From Leuctra nigra (taxonomy: Eukaryota; Arthropoda; Insecta; Plecoptera; Leuctridae), in contig OW203769.1 of assembly GCA_934045905.1 (NCBI GenBank), forward strand, positions 15,345,705 to 15,409,704: a stretch of 64,000 bases of DNA, read 5' to 3'. Both the position numbers and the translations under genes were made by a program. Shown here piece after piece: positions 47,601 to 49,429 of the stretch. The notes below the pieces were generated by a model. It was given only the letters and a program-made list of their open reading frames with translations. It was not told the origin of the DNA and did no database searches. Every line of letters begins with the position of its first letter. Position 1 is the stretch's first letter.

Positions 47601-48010
47601 TTGTGTCGTTGGGTGCTTTATGAAATAAAATTTCAAATATGTTCCAATAAATAACCCTAAGTTTGTCTTTTATATAATCATAATTAAAATTTGAGATCAA
47701 TTTGTTAACGGGTTTGGTCTCCAATCGGATCGGAAATTGCATAGTTTTGAGCAGTTTTGTTGAATAACAGGCGCCTAATTAACAAGGCACAAAGCAAAAA
47801 AAATGCTAATAATATACAATCAGACTGATCATGTGAACATCCTATCAAAGTGACACCCACTTATGAAACAAAGTCTTATATCAATGAATATCATTGATGT
47901 TCTCTTCCCCGCAGATCTGGTACTATGTGACTTACAGTGTGCTGAGTGCAGTCAACATTTTGGTCGTGTTGATATGCGCCTGCAACGTCAACCGCATGCT
48001 CAACAAGTAG
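1..48010 (+). CDS. SLC15/PTR2-family oligopeptide transporter, 5'-partial gene of ten visible exons
   Basis: The family imports di- and tripeptides with protons across the plasma membrane. Joined exons are 1-86, 2829-3103, 4302-4780, 18743-18968, 20322-20529, 30557-30724, 36386-36473, 43391-43519, 43589-43696 and 47915-48010. They give 1863 bases and 620 residues with every splice phase matching. Visible residues 29-120 cover the PTR2 signature region (LGSEQF, then FYKIFFYF). Residues 121-280 hold the IPLPLFWAL helix. Residues 281-510 form the large extracellular domain typical of animal members. Residues 511-620 are the last helices, with ALEYSYQQ keeping the glutamate of the family motif LEFSY. 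The N-terminal helices lie upstream. Oddities: the signature is strongly diverged, an array sits on exon 2, and introns reach 14 kb. The family assignment is secure; orthology to insect opt1/yin is not established. Confidence 0.9.
87..385. other. Intron, no recognised element
   Basis: AT-rich intron sequence between the first visible transporter exon and a TTAA-flanked MITE. I see no gene, array or inverted repeat. Confidence 0.5.
386..868. mobile_element. piggyBac-type MITE, intact (TTAA target duplication)
   Basis: TTAA at 382-385 and 869-872 bracket a 483-bp element with ends GGAGGGATC and ATCCCTCC. It has no coding capacity. A second copy lies at 14670-16770, interrupted by two other elements. 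This copy is their empty site: TTTCAGAT on the minus strand at 743-750 and TA at 680-681. A short hairpin (792-850, CGGTCTTCT arms) is shared with 5300-5360. Confidence 0.7.
1181..1560 (+). pseudogene. Possible decayed mariner-like transposase fragment
   Basis: One frame reads KKDRRFSLKMIAEQTNW, which resembles the helix-turn-helix segment of mariner transposases (DRRLTVRMIAEEL type). A LLHDIKHA stretch further on recalls the catalytic LLHDNAR block. No intact frame or terminal repeats are seen. The call rests on these two short resemblances only. Confidence 0.3.
1890..2875 (+). repeat. Nine-copy 110-bp array of acceptor plus exon start (SLC15-like gene)
   Basis: The segment GGCTGATGGT recurs at 1951, 2061, 2171, 2281, 2391, 2501, 2611, 2721 and 2831, exactly 110 bases apart. 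Each unit has about 48 bases of intron ending GTTGTCAG (GTTATCAG once), then about 50 bases of exon coding WLMVVGMALVAVGHG, then divergent sequence. The last unit is the true exon at 2829. Because 110 is not a multiple of three, reading from any earlier acceptor shifts frame and meets TGA in the next unit. Each unit also has CAACAG/GTATTG, a possible donor giving an 89-base cryptic exon. Confidence 0.9.
2829..3103 (+). CDS. SLC15-like transporter exon with PTR2 signature region
   Basis: The acceptor is TTGTCAG (ends 2828) and the donor GTACAT (3104). The exon encodes WLMVVGMALVAVGHGG, aligned with PepT1 helix 5, then the QF-containing signature and FYKIFFYFMAFGACAG. The first 50 bases and the acceptor are the last unit of a nine-copy array. 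Family residues such as the lysine after GGI are absent. Confidence 0.88.
3104..3598. other. Intron, no recognised element
   Basis: AT-rich intron with no gene or clear terminal repeats. Confidence 0.45.
3599..4078. mobile_element. Non-autonomous element with about 50-bp inverted ends
   Basis: The ends AAGCTGGGTTCCCATACTTC and GAAGTATGGGAACCCAGCTT are inverted copies, continued by GCGAAAGCG-type motifs. Flanking TA or TAA is duplicated; the exact boundary is ambiguous. It ends about 220 bases before the transporter exon at 4302. Confidence 0.55.
4302..4780 (+). CDS. SLC15-like transporter exon, helices 7-9
   Basis: The acceptor CACAG ends at 4301 and the donor GTATGT starts at 4781. It joins in phase with the preceding exon (one base plus two). 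It encodes the cytosolic linker and LVLFIPLPLFWALMETQFSTW, then a PDQM motif as in PepT1. Codon use is GC-rich, unlike the flanking introns. An open frame runs on upstream to 3926, but that stretch is transposon-derived and intronic. Confidence 0.88.
4908..5251. mobile_element. TTAA-flanked MITE with CACACTGAGTTGCAACCCG ends
   Basis: TTAA at 4904-4907 and 5252-5255. The inverted ends share ATCACACTGAGTTGCAACCC but differ in the outer five bases. A truncated second copy lies at 40380-40500. Confidence 0.6.
5489..5515. repeat. (AAT)n microsatellite
   Basis: About nine AAT units. The flanking sequence reads like a retroelement 3' region but is not identified. Confidence 0.7.
5980..6740. repeat. 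Dispersed repeat with poly-G and poly-C tracts
   Basis: A 19-base G run (6221-6239) and a 20-base C run (6701-6720) lie in sequence that is the diverged reverse complement of about 60000-60850. Shared pieces include GAATAAATGC, GTCCAGAGTG and GATTAAATAATCAGG. No coding potential is seen. Confidence 0.5.
6741..7309. other. Intron, no recognised element
   Basis: AT-rich sequence. An open stretch at 6982-7368 looks random and overlaps the following dispersed repeat. Confidence 0.4.
7310..7450. repeat. Dispersed repeat, inverted copy beside the exon at 18743
   Basis: GAGCCGAGGCTCCACTAGTG and the following AGGGAAGGGAGGAGAGG occur in reverse complement at 18668-18726, immediately upstream of a transporter exon. 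Confidence 0.55.
7812..8125. repeat. Short-word array (GGGAGCTGCCTGGCACAT)
   Basis: About twelve imperfect units of 20-27 bp built around CTGCCTGGCACAT, separated by variants such as CTCTGGGAG and CCCAGCAG. Open frames here on both strands are by-products of the repeat. The vocabulary recurs at 9206-9925. Confidence 0.75.
8975..9050 (+). repeat. SINE 3' fragment
   Basis: CCGTCGCCATTAGCCTCGCT followed by GCAGAACAGTGCGACGTTAAG and an A-rich tail matches the 3' part of the SINE at 36070-36345. Confidence 0.6.
9206..9925. repeat. Tandem palindromic units (TTTGAACATTTGGGAGGTCC)
   Basis: Units of roughly 100-165 bp each read GTTTGAACATTTGGGAGGTC, then CCCGCCATGTAACAGGG, an internal word array, and the inverted sequence back to ACATTTGGG. 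Units are separated by AACTAACTAACAAAATGAG. Each could fold into a long hairpin; at least four occur, the last two shortened. Confidence 0.75.
10278..11039 (+). CDS. LINE ORF1 protein (coiled coil, FP-like domain), frame-shifted at 3' end
   Basis: A 253-codon frame; the start could also be 10308 (MPRKLRSAS). Residues 60-120 are rich in K, E, N and L with coiled-coil character. NMEIHGVPESRNENVYEI and the following R-rich region resemble the Baculo_FP/RRM-like ORF1 proteins of insect LINEs, which bind RNA. Near 10985 the conserved reading moves to the frame of the next entry, so the C-terminus is frame-shifted. Confidence 0.7.
   Translation: MNHRVLRISIMPRKLRSASTGSQDEQDPLASLDFDKVDPNFESVSKALKSIFLALKDITKSLNFQAETHDELLKECKSQNNKIETLISEINMCKKENKKLHEDNESLKYKLNDMEQYSKNFNMEIHGVPESRNENVYEIVVDIAQAYGCLDINEVDIELCHRLKKKADNKNIPAPIIAKLYSRRHKEAIMSGRKNKSKLLASDIGYNNATSQIFVNEHLTQMNKKSILVGSQCKEARLQICFDQKWESFLASE
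10963..12012 (+). CDS. LINE ORF1 tail and AP endonuclease domain
   Basis: The first part, up to about 11120, completes ORF1 in another frame. From about 11300 it is an apurinic-type endonuclease: MKIVHQNIRSIRVHFDEF, catalytic glutamate in LTETHL, IIGDINLN, and DH near the end in ITDHYCV. It nicks the target for reverse transcription. The frame is lost near 11990, before the reverse transcriptase. Confidence 0.75.
   Translation: MARNAKKLGYKYALTRNGKVFLRQSENSPTILITKPADIPVGRATNAGDSAKIWARNKGTASKQTITFFSEMELSNISDRIDLAGTFLESCHNNNTVNSIPKVNELYKHVNGMKIVHQNIRSIRVHFDEFCVMLSQFNFKFHIIVLTETHLIENEPYQIEGYKTNYFNARHTHCDGIVILVSDLIGDYHIDYKCLIENSNTAHVTFTHLNESYSIFCIYRSPSANAASFVKELEQTITENNTFTRQIIIGDINLNLIDEKNTMIQDYLNILCSAGFTNWISTSTRVTLKSGTCIDHIFVKTKSFKSAVSCVLETIITDHYCVMFWWDDASESSDEFKPQMGDFNPHRQC
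11942..13657 (+). CDS. LINE reverse transcriptase
   Basis: A 571-codon frame carries the non-LTR reverse transcriptase blocks in order: NYRPISLLPHLSKLLEK, FLDLAKAFDTVDHDILL, GVPQGTVLGPVLF and the catalytic YADDT, then KYLGIIID. The intact YADD box and long frame suggest modest age. A ten-base motif AATTCAAAAT is tandemly duplicated near 12480. The C-terminal end is lost to a frameshift near 13580. Confidence 0.85.
   Translation: MMPQNPQMNLNLRWVTLTHIDNASDKKYIKCNSKYKKIKPWITKGLISSIRHRDKMHLKLTKLKAAPHVDQHCLSNLLAKYKLYRNFINKLVNKVRNDFYSTKIKENVADPKKVWGIINEISHRKAKDRKPIKELMIDNNMHKTSDDPQKSANLLVDYFSNIGNYLAENIRSSPGYQNSKFKIQNSIDTDSPNPAVSGTSNGNSLYLTPVTEAEILKLIMTLKTNTACVGDELQASTIVVIRHYIANPLAHIFNLSLEQGIFPECFKSAIIIPIHKGNEKYKVDNYRPISLLPHLSKLLEKCIKFRLLKFLNDFNVSSPNQYGFRSKLSTDDAIYAVTKQIYQSLDKSEKSIAVFLDLAKAFDTVDHDILLLKLENIGIRGVALNLFTSYLANRKQAVKLGPILSQEKTVLCGVPQGTVLGPVLFIIYINKLCNMDIEGNVITYADDTAIVFRGPDWSSVYQKTNNSLSIVYNWLNLNILTLNQSKTVYLEFSIYKQPEPTQKMKLYLHCSNCAMKGPCDCYELKKVRTVKYLGIIIDENVKWNDLLRIVSANSEIYYIYFTGCEIFYTEN
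13660..14148 (+). CDS. LINE C-terminal domain
   Basis: QSIMQYGIIGWGGI and a later KTLSKWMRDNFF tail match the region after the polymerase domain of CR1/jockey elements. It is in a different frame from the reverse transcriptase. Confidence 0.7.
   Translation: MQVYTALSQSIMQYGIIGWGGIKKTNLKPLANIQSLILKIILKERKSYSTKQAFIATNVLTISQLYYKTIIIHTHKYFNFYKTHHPPLLQSTRANNSSNFNYTLYVPKKIKLTGQRHVDYLGPYHYNKTPIEIRKSNSMYIFKKTLSKWMRDNFFSFQQYQN
14311..14361. repeat. (TC)n microsatellite in LINE 3' UTR
   Basis: About 25 CT units. Confidence 0.9.
14406..14437 (+). other. Stem-loop in LINE 3' UTR
   Basis: GCCCGCA and TGCGGGC flank an AT-rich loop that itself pairs (AAGAATATTTTCTTA). It may be the recognition hairpin for the element's reverse transcriptase. 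Confidence 0.5.
14719..15473. mobile_element. hAT-type MITE built of GGAACC words
   Basis: The 8-bp duplication TTTCAGAT lies at 14711-14718 and 15474-15481; ends are CAGGGACCC and AACCCCTG. Both subterminal regions are runs of AACCGGAACCGG. The uninterrupted target is at 743-750. Confidence 0.8.
15545..16481. mobile_element. Tc1/mariner-type MITE, TA duplication
   Basis: TA at 15543-15544 and 16482-16483; ends GGGTGAAGTGGG and CCCACTTCACCC. Inside, CCACACTTGCCCC-like motifs recur in both orientations at about 15750, 15820, 16070, 16110 and 16450. The empty target TA is at 680-681. Confidence 0.75.
16935..16954. repeat. Poly-G tract
   Basis: Twenty G in AT-rich intron sequence. Confidence 0.85.
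17310..17420 (-). repeat. Inverted copy of the LINE-associated 5' segment
   Basis: In reverse complement it reads CCGAAGGACGGTGCAACATT and CGCCGTCGAGAGACTGATAA, as at 10125-10215. Next to it an imperfect palindrome around GGCCGCCTGGCCGCC (17430-17490) ends in GGTCCCCTCGAT. Confidence 0.6.
17724..18123. mobile_element. 400-bp foldback MITE with TTAA duplication
   Basis: TTAA at 17720-17723 and 18124-18127. The ends GAGGCAAACGGAAGCGAGCG and their inverse match perfectly for about 36 bases, and the arms stay complementary for nearly 200 bases around a small centre at 17920. The empty paralogue is TTAA at 47705-47708. piggyBac-type mobilisation is inferred. Confidence 0.85.
18329..18477. mobile_element. 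149-bp MITE with TAA duplication (PIF/Harbinger-type)
   Basis: TAA at 18326-18328 and 18478-18480; ends GAGCCGGTCTTTCAAT and ATTGAAAGACCGGGCC. The empty site is CCCTAAGTTTGTC at 47655-47667. An older relative ends near 20125. Confidence 0.8.
18668..18726 (-). repeat. Dispersed repeat abutting transporter exon at 18743
   Basis: Inverted match to 7320-7390 (TAGTGGAGCCTCGGCTTTGT). It ends about 16 bases before the exon, so only the final pyrimidine run and CAG are outside it. Confidence 0.55.
18743..18968 (+). CDS. SLC15-like transporter exon, start of extracellular domain
   Basis: Acceptor CTCTTACAG ends at 18742 and donor GTAGGT starts at 18969, leaving one base. It begins PTLPYMPGKGKARL, matching the KTLPVFPKG region of PepT1 at the start of the extracellular domain. 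A dispersed repeat ends about 16 bases upstream of the exon. Confidence 0.85.
18990..20310. other. Intron with eroded repeats
   Basis: TGTAACGCGTTGATG at 19003 is an end motif of the CTAG-T family. About 20000-20125 resembles the TAA MITE at 18329. No gene is seen between. Confidence 0.45.
20322..20529 (+). CDS. SLC15-like transporter exon, extracellular domain
   Basis: Acceptor TTGCAG ends at 20321 and donor GTGAGT starts at 20530. Translation starts GGQLNRCYETKVLL and ends KCDLQLPKL, with both phases matching the neighbours. The extracellular domain is poorly conserved across the family, so support comes from splice sites, phase and an open frame. Confidence 0.78.
20753..21701 (+). pseudogene. 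Ty3/gypsy pol, first part
   Basis: It reads the end of a protease-like domain, then reverse transcriptase: KADIIEPVEGPTPWVSPVV, DLRVCLDLRRANEAI, FSKLDMKAAYHQIEL and the FQDD active-site box. It is cut at 21702 by a hAT-like insertion and resumes at 22341. No LTR is recognised upstream. The product could not function because later domains are also broken. Confidence 0.8.
21703..22340. mobile_element. hAT-type MITE inserted in gypsy reverse transcriptase
   Basis: GGATTAG at 21695-21701 and 22341-22347, probably an 8-bp duplication with one mismatch. Ends CAGGGGTGGA and TCCGCCCCTG. The interior carries GCCCCGCAGGG motifs and G/C runs, as in the element at 29474. Confidence 0.75.
22341..23820 (+). 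pseudogene. Ty3/gypsy pol, second part (RT end, RNase H, integrase remnants)
   Basis: Continues with NEAKCSFGKAEIQFMGH and FLGLVNFSSRFI, then a stop near 22540. The RNase H motif VITDASPRGLRAVL follows, but the domain ends in a GAAGTGGAAGTGTTGAAG slippage-like repeat (22850-22910). Integrase resumes at RINADNGTQFASAEF, so the domain start is deleted. The tail at 23311-23700 is an integrase C-terminus with an acidic repeat (EQEDDD). A purine tract and TGTGG at 23856 may mark an LTR. Confidence 0.75.
23988..24413 (-). repeat. BEL/Pao LTR copies, lower end
   Basis: TGTTTGACAGGTTTCAGTGG occurs at 23987 and again at 24352, the second copy only about 60 bases long. The longer copy matches 27853-28035. 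The boundary between the gypsy LTR and this LTR is uncertain. Confidence 0.55.
24688..27793 (-). pseudogene. BEL/Pao gag-pol, internally deleted
   Basis: From 27793 down: a gag region of DUF1759 type (PVYSGSDISQWPEFHAMF), a frameshift near 27030, then knuckle sequence LKRCFNCLGKHSRANC, interrupted at 26585-26359 by a hairpin element. A 581-codon frame (26433-24688) follows, with aspartic protease (IDSGSQVSAI), the start of reverse transcriptase (TTKLRVVFNAS) and then, with no polymerase active site, the integrase N-terminus (GRLRFS, HSGPQTVQALIQQHYWI) and C-terminus (QRGKWRKD). RT/RNase H and the integrase core are missing. Confidence 0.75.
26359..26585. mobile_element. 227-bp hairpin MITE in the BEL/Pao knuckle region
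   Basis: TTT flanks both ends (26356-26358, 26586-26588). The arms AGGTGGATTCACACGGCCGT and their inverse pair for about 100 bases. Without it the flanking gag codons are contiguous in one frame. Confidence 0.75.
27853..28035 (-). repeat. BEL/Pao LTR, upper end (truncated)
   Basis: Matches 23987-24170 almost base for base and stops at ATTAATA where a hairpin element starts. It is the 5' LTR of the minus-strand element. Confidence 0.65.
28036..28169. mobile_element. 134-bp hairpin MITE
   Basis: Ends ACCATGTCCCGATAA and TTATCGGGACATGGT; the inner part includes AGTTCACTTT and AAAGTGAACT. It marks the break in the BEL/Pao LTR. Confidence 0.65.
28533..29447. mobile_element. Element with two inverted CTAG-T family ends
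   Basis: The left end ACTAGGAAAGCGCTCGGTGT and right end TTACACCAAACTTTTCCTAG are inverted, each with GTAACGCGTTGATAAGC. The interior is AT-rich with no coding capacity. Two of the 3' ends seen at 43262 and 49197 face outward here. Confidence 0.55.
29474..30544. mobile_element. 1071-bp hAT-type element ending 12 bases before a transporter exon
   Basis: The perfect 8-bp duplication GTTGTCTT lies at 29466-29473 and 30545-30552. Ends CAGACGCGTAGGAA and TTCCTACGCGCCTG. The interior has five units of 150-170 bp, each with GCCCTGCGGGGCC (near 29751, 29903, 30069, 30238, 30408). A C-run lies near the right end. Confidence 0.85.
30557..30724 (+). CDS. SLC15-like transporter exon flanked by two hAT-like insertions
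   Basis: Acceptor TTACAG ends at 30556 and donor GTGAGT starts at 30725. It reads IAYSSMRMSHFAALPNDY to HPTKYVFLG, in phase on both sides. A hAT-like element ends 12 bases before the exon and another begins 44 bases after its donor. It belongs to the extracellular domain. Confidence 0.78.
30768..31289. mobile_element. hAT-type MITE built of GATACAAGATAC words
   Basis: 8-bp duplication GTCACCAT at 30760-30767 and 31290-31297; ends CAGACATGGGCA and TGCCCATGTCTG. The subterminal regions are runs of AAAATACAAGATAC. Confidence 0.85.
31298..31940. other. Intron, no recognised element
   Basis: Unremarkable AT-rich sequence between two hAT-type MITEs. Confidence 0.4.
31941..32580. mobile_element. 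hAT-type MITE built of AAGTTAC / AACGCGTTAC words
   Basis: 8-bp duplication GAGGTAGG at 31933-31940 and 32581-32588; ends CAGAGCTGGGTAAGTTAC and GTTACTACCCAGCTCTG. The words AAAGTTAC and AACGCGTTA recur in both subterminal parts. Confidence 0.85.
32818..33015. repeat. Cluster of GGCGAATCTTCC words
   Basis: Seven copies of GCGAATCTTC or its inverse within 200 bases, irregularly spaced. No boundaries are found. Confidence 0.6.
33050..33990 (+). repeat. CTAG-T family copy, 5' part altered
   Basis: Matches 42430-43260 for most of its length (ACTTTGCATGGTCATTGGG, CAACAGATCGATCTAA) and reaches GTGCTCGCTCATCAACGCG, but the last bases have diverged. An inverted end follows at 33935. Confidence 0.6.
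33997..34157. mobile_element. 161-bp hairpin element
   Basis: Arms GGAGGCCAAGTCTTGAAAAA and the inverse pair for about 70 bases around GCTAAGGTATAG. It is nearly perfect, hence young or under conversion. Confidence 0.7.
34390..34520. repeat. Repeat copy serving as empty site for the 35322 MITE
   Basis: ACTATACAGGTCTAAGTTAG at 34425-34444 is the uninterrupted form of the sequence flanking 35322-35480. A CTAG-T family end (AACGCTCTGTGTAACGCGTT) follows. Confidence 0.65.
34521..35270. other. Intron, no recognised element
   Basis: AT-rich intron sequence without gene or repeat that I can recognise. Confidence 0.4.
35322..35480. mobile_element. 159-bp MITE with TAA duplication
   Basis: TAA at 35319-35321 and 35481-35483; ends AGCCCCATTTACACGGTGCA and the exact inverse, pairing for about 40 bases. 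The empty site is in this window at about 34437. Confidence 0.85.
35580..35621. repeat. (CA)n microsatellite
   Basis: About 21 CA units in a CTAG-T family fragment, where relatives have CTCTGTGTGTTTG at the same place. Confidence 0.9.
36070..36345 (+). repeat. tRNA-headed SINE
   Basis: The head GGTGAGTGGTAACGC resembles an A box and GGGTTGGATTCCCG a B box, spaced as in a tRNA. The body continues through CCCTCAGTCGACAGGCACAT to CGACGTTAAGCTCCAG and an A-run. Other copies: 8975-9050 (3' end) and 62590-62800. Confidence 0.7.
36386..36473 (+). CDS. SLC15-like transporter exon, end of extracellular domain
   Basis: Acceptor TTCGCAG ends at 36385 and donor GTAAGT starts at 36474. It encodes YDYVNERNGKFKIKLERGGV and ends in phase 0 after GIHNFVGM. 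A SINE ends about 40 bases upstream. Confidence 0.8.
36629..37050. mobile_element. Truncated relative of the 29474 hAT-type element
   Basis: Begins CAGACGCGTAGAAACT, with GAGTGGGGGGTCAAAATTAT and GACCCGCAGGGCC motifs, in the opposite orientation to 29474-30544. The far end is lost. Confidence 0.6.
37051..38361. other. Intron with simple repetition
   Basis: The phrase TTATTTGTTCCATA recurs four times at 37045-37215 in a short word cluster. The rest is AT-rich; 37890-38040 reads like a retroelement 3' end but is not assigned. Confidence 0.4.
38518..38757. repeat. Six-copy 42-bp minisatellite
   Basis: The unit GAGGTCGAAGCTCGCACATT followed by GGGAGGAATCTTCCCATGCC repeats with few changes. 42 is a multiple of three, so several frames stay open; these are not genes. 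Confidence 0.9.
38861..39045. mobile_element. 185-bp hairpin MITE
   Basis: Arms TAGACCCATTTAAAAATTAT and the inverse pair for about 80 bases around TTATCCATTGTTG. Confidence 0.65.
39577..39775. repeat. Two-copy tandem repeat of about 95 bp
   Basis: GATAAAATGGCCGTTCTGAA occurs at 39624 and 39706, each followed by a GGTCCTATGGAGGTCC segment. Confidence 0.75.
40049..40260 (-). pseudogene. LINE reverse-transcriptase C-terminal fragment
   Basis: The minus frame reads NLTYLASKLYNLLPCDIRSI and AFKTKRWLKDC, the pattern that closes CR1/jockey ORF2 proteins, as in 13970-14140. Nothing upstream of the last 100 codons remains. Confidence 0.55.
40380..40500. mobile_element. Truncated copy of the 4908 MITE
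   Basis: AGCCCTATCACACTGAGTTG to CCACGGGTTGGTTTG matches 4908-5015 with a few changes, then stops at AAATAGAG. Confidence 0.65.
41357..42090. repeat. Five-copy array of about 165 bp with G and C runs
   Basis: GACGCACTAATTCTGAAACT starts units at about 41363, 41518, 41679, 41847 and 42013. All but the last contain a G run, CTGCGTGAACTTG, and a C run; run lengths vary between units. Confidence 0.85.
42364..43264 (+). mobile_element. CTAG-T family element, copy 1 (possible Helitron-like)
   Basis: Starts GAGCGAGAGTAGCGAGCGTC and ends ACACAGAGCGTTTTCCTAG followed by T. There are no inverted ends or coding frames. CGCTC and GAGCG near the 3' end could pair as a terminal hairpin. Same structure at 48303-49200. 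Confidence 0.6.
43391..43519 (+). CDS. SLC15-like transporter exon, transmembrane helix 10
   Basis: Acceptor GTTCCAG and donor GTAAGC, both phase 0. It encodes WQIKQLVFLGAAKFFLP and ITALEYSYQQ. The glutamate corresponds to the substrate-contacting glutamate of the family's LEFSYSQ motif. It is GC-rich, like the next exon. Confidence 0.88.
43589..43696 (+). CDS. SLC15-like transporter exon, transmembrane helix 11
   Basis: It is separated from the previous exon by an intron of only 69 bases, in contrast to the 4-14 kb introns elsewhere. It encodes VTPRMKPVLLSFWYISVALG and the rest of a hydrophobic helix, matching the AP-SNMKSVLQAGWLLT region of PepT1. Donor GTGAGT starts at 43697, phase 0. Confidence 0.88.
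43840..44032. mobile_element. Double foldback element (GGCTGCATTTCACCAAGATT)
   Basis: The sequence GCTGCATTTCACCAAGATTC occurs twice direct (43841, 43892) and twice inverted (ending 43968 and 44032), with GGTAAACC motifs between. It looks like one foldback nested in, or recombined with, another. Confidence 0.7.
44107..47133. mobile_element. ACTTGGC/CCGGAAGTGACGTCAT family, long copy
   Basis: Starts A-TCTAGTGGAGCGGTCGCTCCAC, whose GTGGAGCG and CGCTCCAC pair as a hairpin. Then come a (CTT)n tract (44401-44423) and about ten units holding ACCGGAAGTGACGTCATAT, ending in a 200-base inverted repeat (46053-46254 with 46931-47133) around a 676-base spacer. Arms carry CACTCCGTGTAAAAA, CCAAGTCTC and ACTTGGCGCATCG. 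No coding frame. Confidence 0.65.
47500..47870. repeat. Uninterrupted copy of the 17640-18560 repeat
   Basis: It contains AAAAGACAAACTTAG and its inverse about 150 bases apart. The TAA at 47658 and TTAA at 47705 are the pre-insertion sites of two MITEs. Confidence 0.65.
47915..48010 (+). CDS. SLC15-like transporter terminal exon
   Basis: Acceptor CCCCGCAG ends at 47914. The exon encodes IWYYVTYSVLSAVNILVVLI, the final helix, and a short cytosolic tail ending NRMLNK and TAG. The tail is much shorter than in mammalian PepT1. Confidence 0.85.
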   Translation: MWYYVTYSVLSAVNILVVLICACNVNRMLNK

Positions 48011-48104
48011 AACACTTACAGGTGTCTCAAGATCACATGTCACTCGCGTTATTACTTCAATTACTCATGTTACTTACATTTCTATTGTGTATCTTTTGCC
48101 TTCT

Positions 48105-48110
48105 AATAAA
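48105..48110 (+). promoter_or_regulatory. Polyadenylation signal of the SLC15-like gene
   Basis: AATAAA lies 95 bases past the TAG stop of the transporter, in TA-rich sequence. Distance and strand fit the terminal exon. Confidence 0.6.
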
Positions 48111-48302
48111 GATACTTATTCACTTCATTACTGTCTGGTTTGTATTTCGAATTCAATTGACCAATGTAGGTGGGCGTTGCCTTATGAAAGACAAAAGTAT
48201 TACCATGGTAACTCCAGGGTTCTTAGAAAATCAATTTTTCATTCAAACAAATGAAATTCAGAAAGATCAAAGAAATAGCTCACACGTGTTTAATCTAGTT
48301 TA

Positions 48303-49200
48303 ATTGAGCGAGCGTAGCGAGCGTCACCACGGTACTCTTATGGCACTTTCTCTGTGTGTTTTTTTGTGTTTTTTTTGTCCGCACAGCCCAGGTTAAACCG
48401 CAAATTCAATCGATCTGAAACTTTGCACATATGATAACGTAATCTATGCGGTCCCTGGGATCGTTTTTGAACGGGCTCCTGTGATTGGTTCAAGTTTAAA
48501 AAAAATATCTTTCGATTGGTTTCTCCGATCAATTTGAAATTTAGCAAAGTCATTGCAACCAACATTTTACCCAATCATAAAAAGTTTCAGCAAAATTCTC
48601 CCATTGGTTTAAATTTGAAACCATTTTTCCTGTGATTTTTGAAATTTAAACTAGAACCGATTGACCGACCAACTAAAAACTTTGCATGGTCATTGGTACC
48701 AACATTTAAGATATTTTTGCCAATTTTCAGTCTAATCTGTCGTTATTTTCAAAAGTTTTTGTAATTCTAGGGACATTTTGCGTGTTAGCAGTCAAATTCA
48801 CGGCGACTTCGAATCTTCAGTTCAAGGCAAGGTAGTTAGAGCAGAAAGTTTCAAACGAAATGAAACTAATAATGACCGTTCAACAGATTGATCTGATATT
48901 GTGTACACACTAATATCATATCATATGAGTGGTTCCAGGTATATTTTTTGAAAGATATCCTGTGATTTTTGAAACTTAACAAGGAACCGTTCAATCTAAG
49001 GGTTAATCGATCAACTTAAAACTTAGCAAGGTTATTGGGACCAATATTTTTGGAGATTTTGGAGATATTTATATAAGTCTGTGACGAAATTCAAGAATTA
49101 TTGGCTTTTAATGCCATTTTCGATAAACATAATTTCGGTTCGAGGTGTTGCGTGTATCCGTGCTCGCTCATCAACGCGTCACACAGAGCGTTTTCCTAGT
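48303..49200 (+). mobile_element. CTAG-T family element, copy 2
   Basis: Colinear with 42364-43264 from GAGCGAGCGTAGCGAGCGTC to GCGTTTTCCTAG followed by T. Confidence 0.6.
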
Positions 49201-49429
49201 TTATCACTTGAAATAGTACAATCAATATATTTAAATCATATAAATCATGTTTGATGATTTGCTGGACAATTATTACAGATTCTACAACGAAACAAATTAT
49301 ATTTTGCCCGGTATGTTGCCAAAGCGTTTTACTTTTTAATGGCGTTAAAAAGGCCCTTCCTCTCTTATGAGAAGTTAATTAAGACTGAACAATATTCAAG
49401 TAGATAGCTTAAAGCAATATCTAGTGGAG

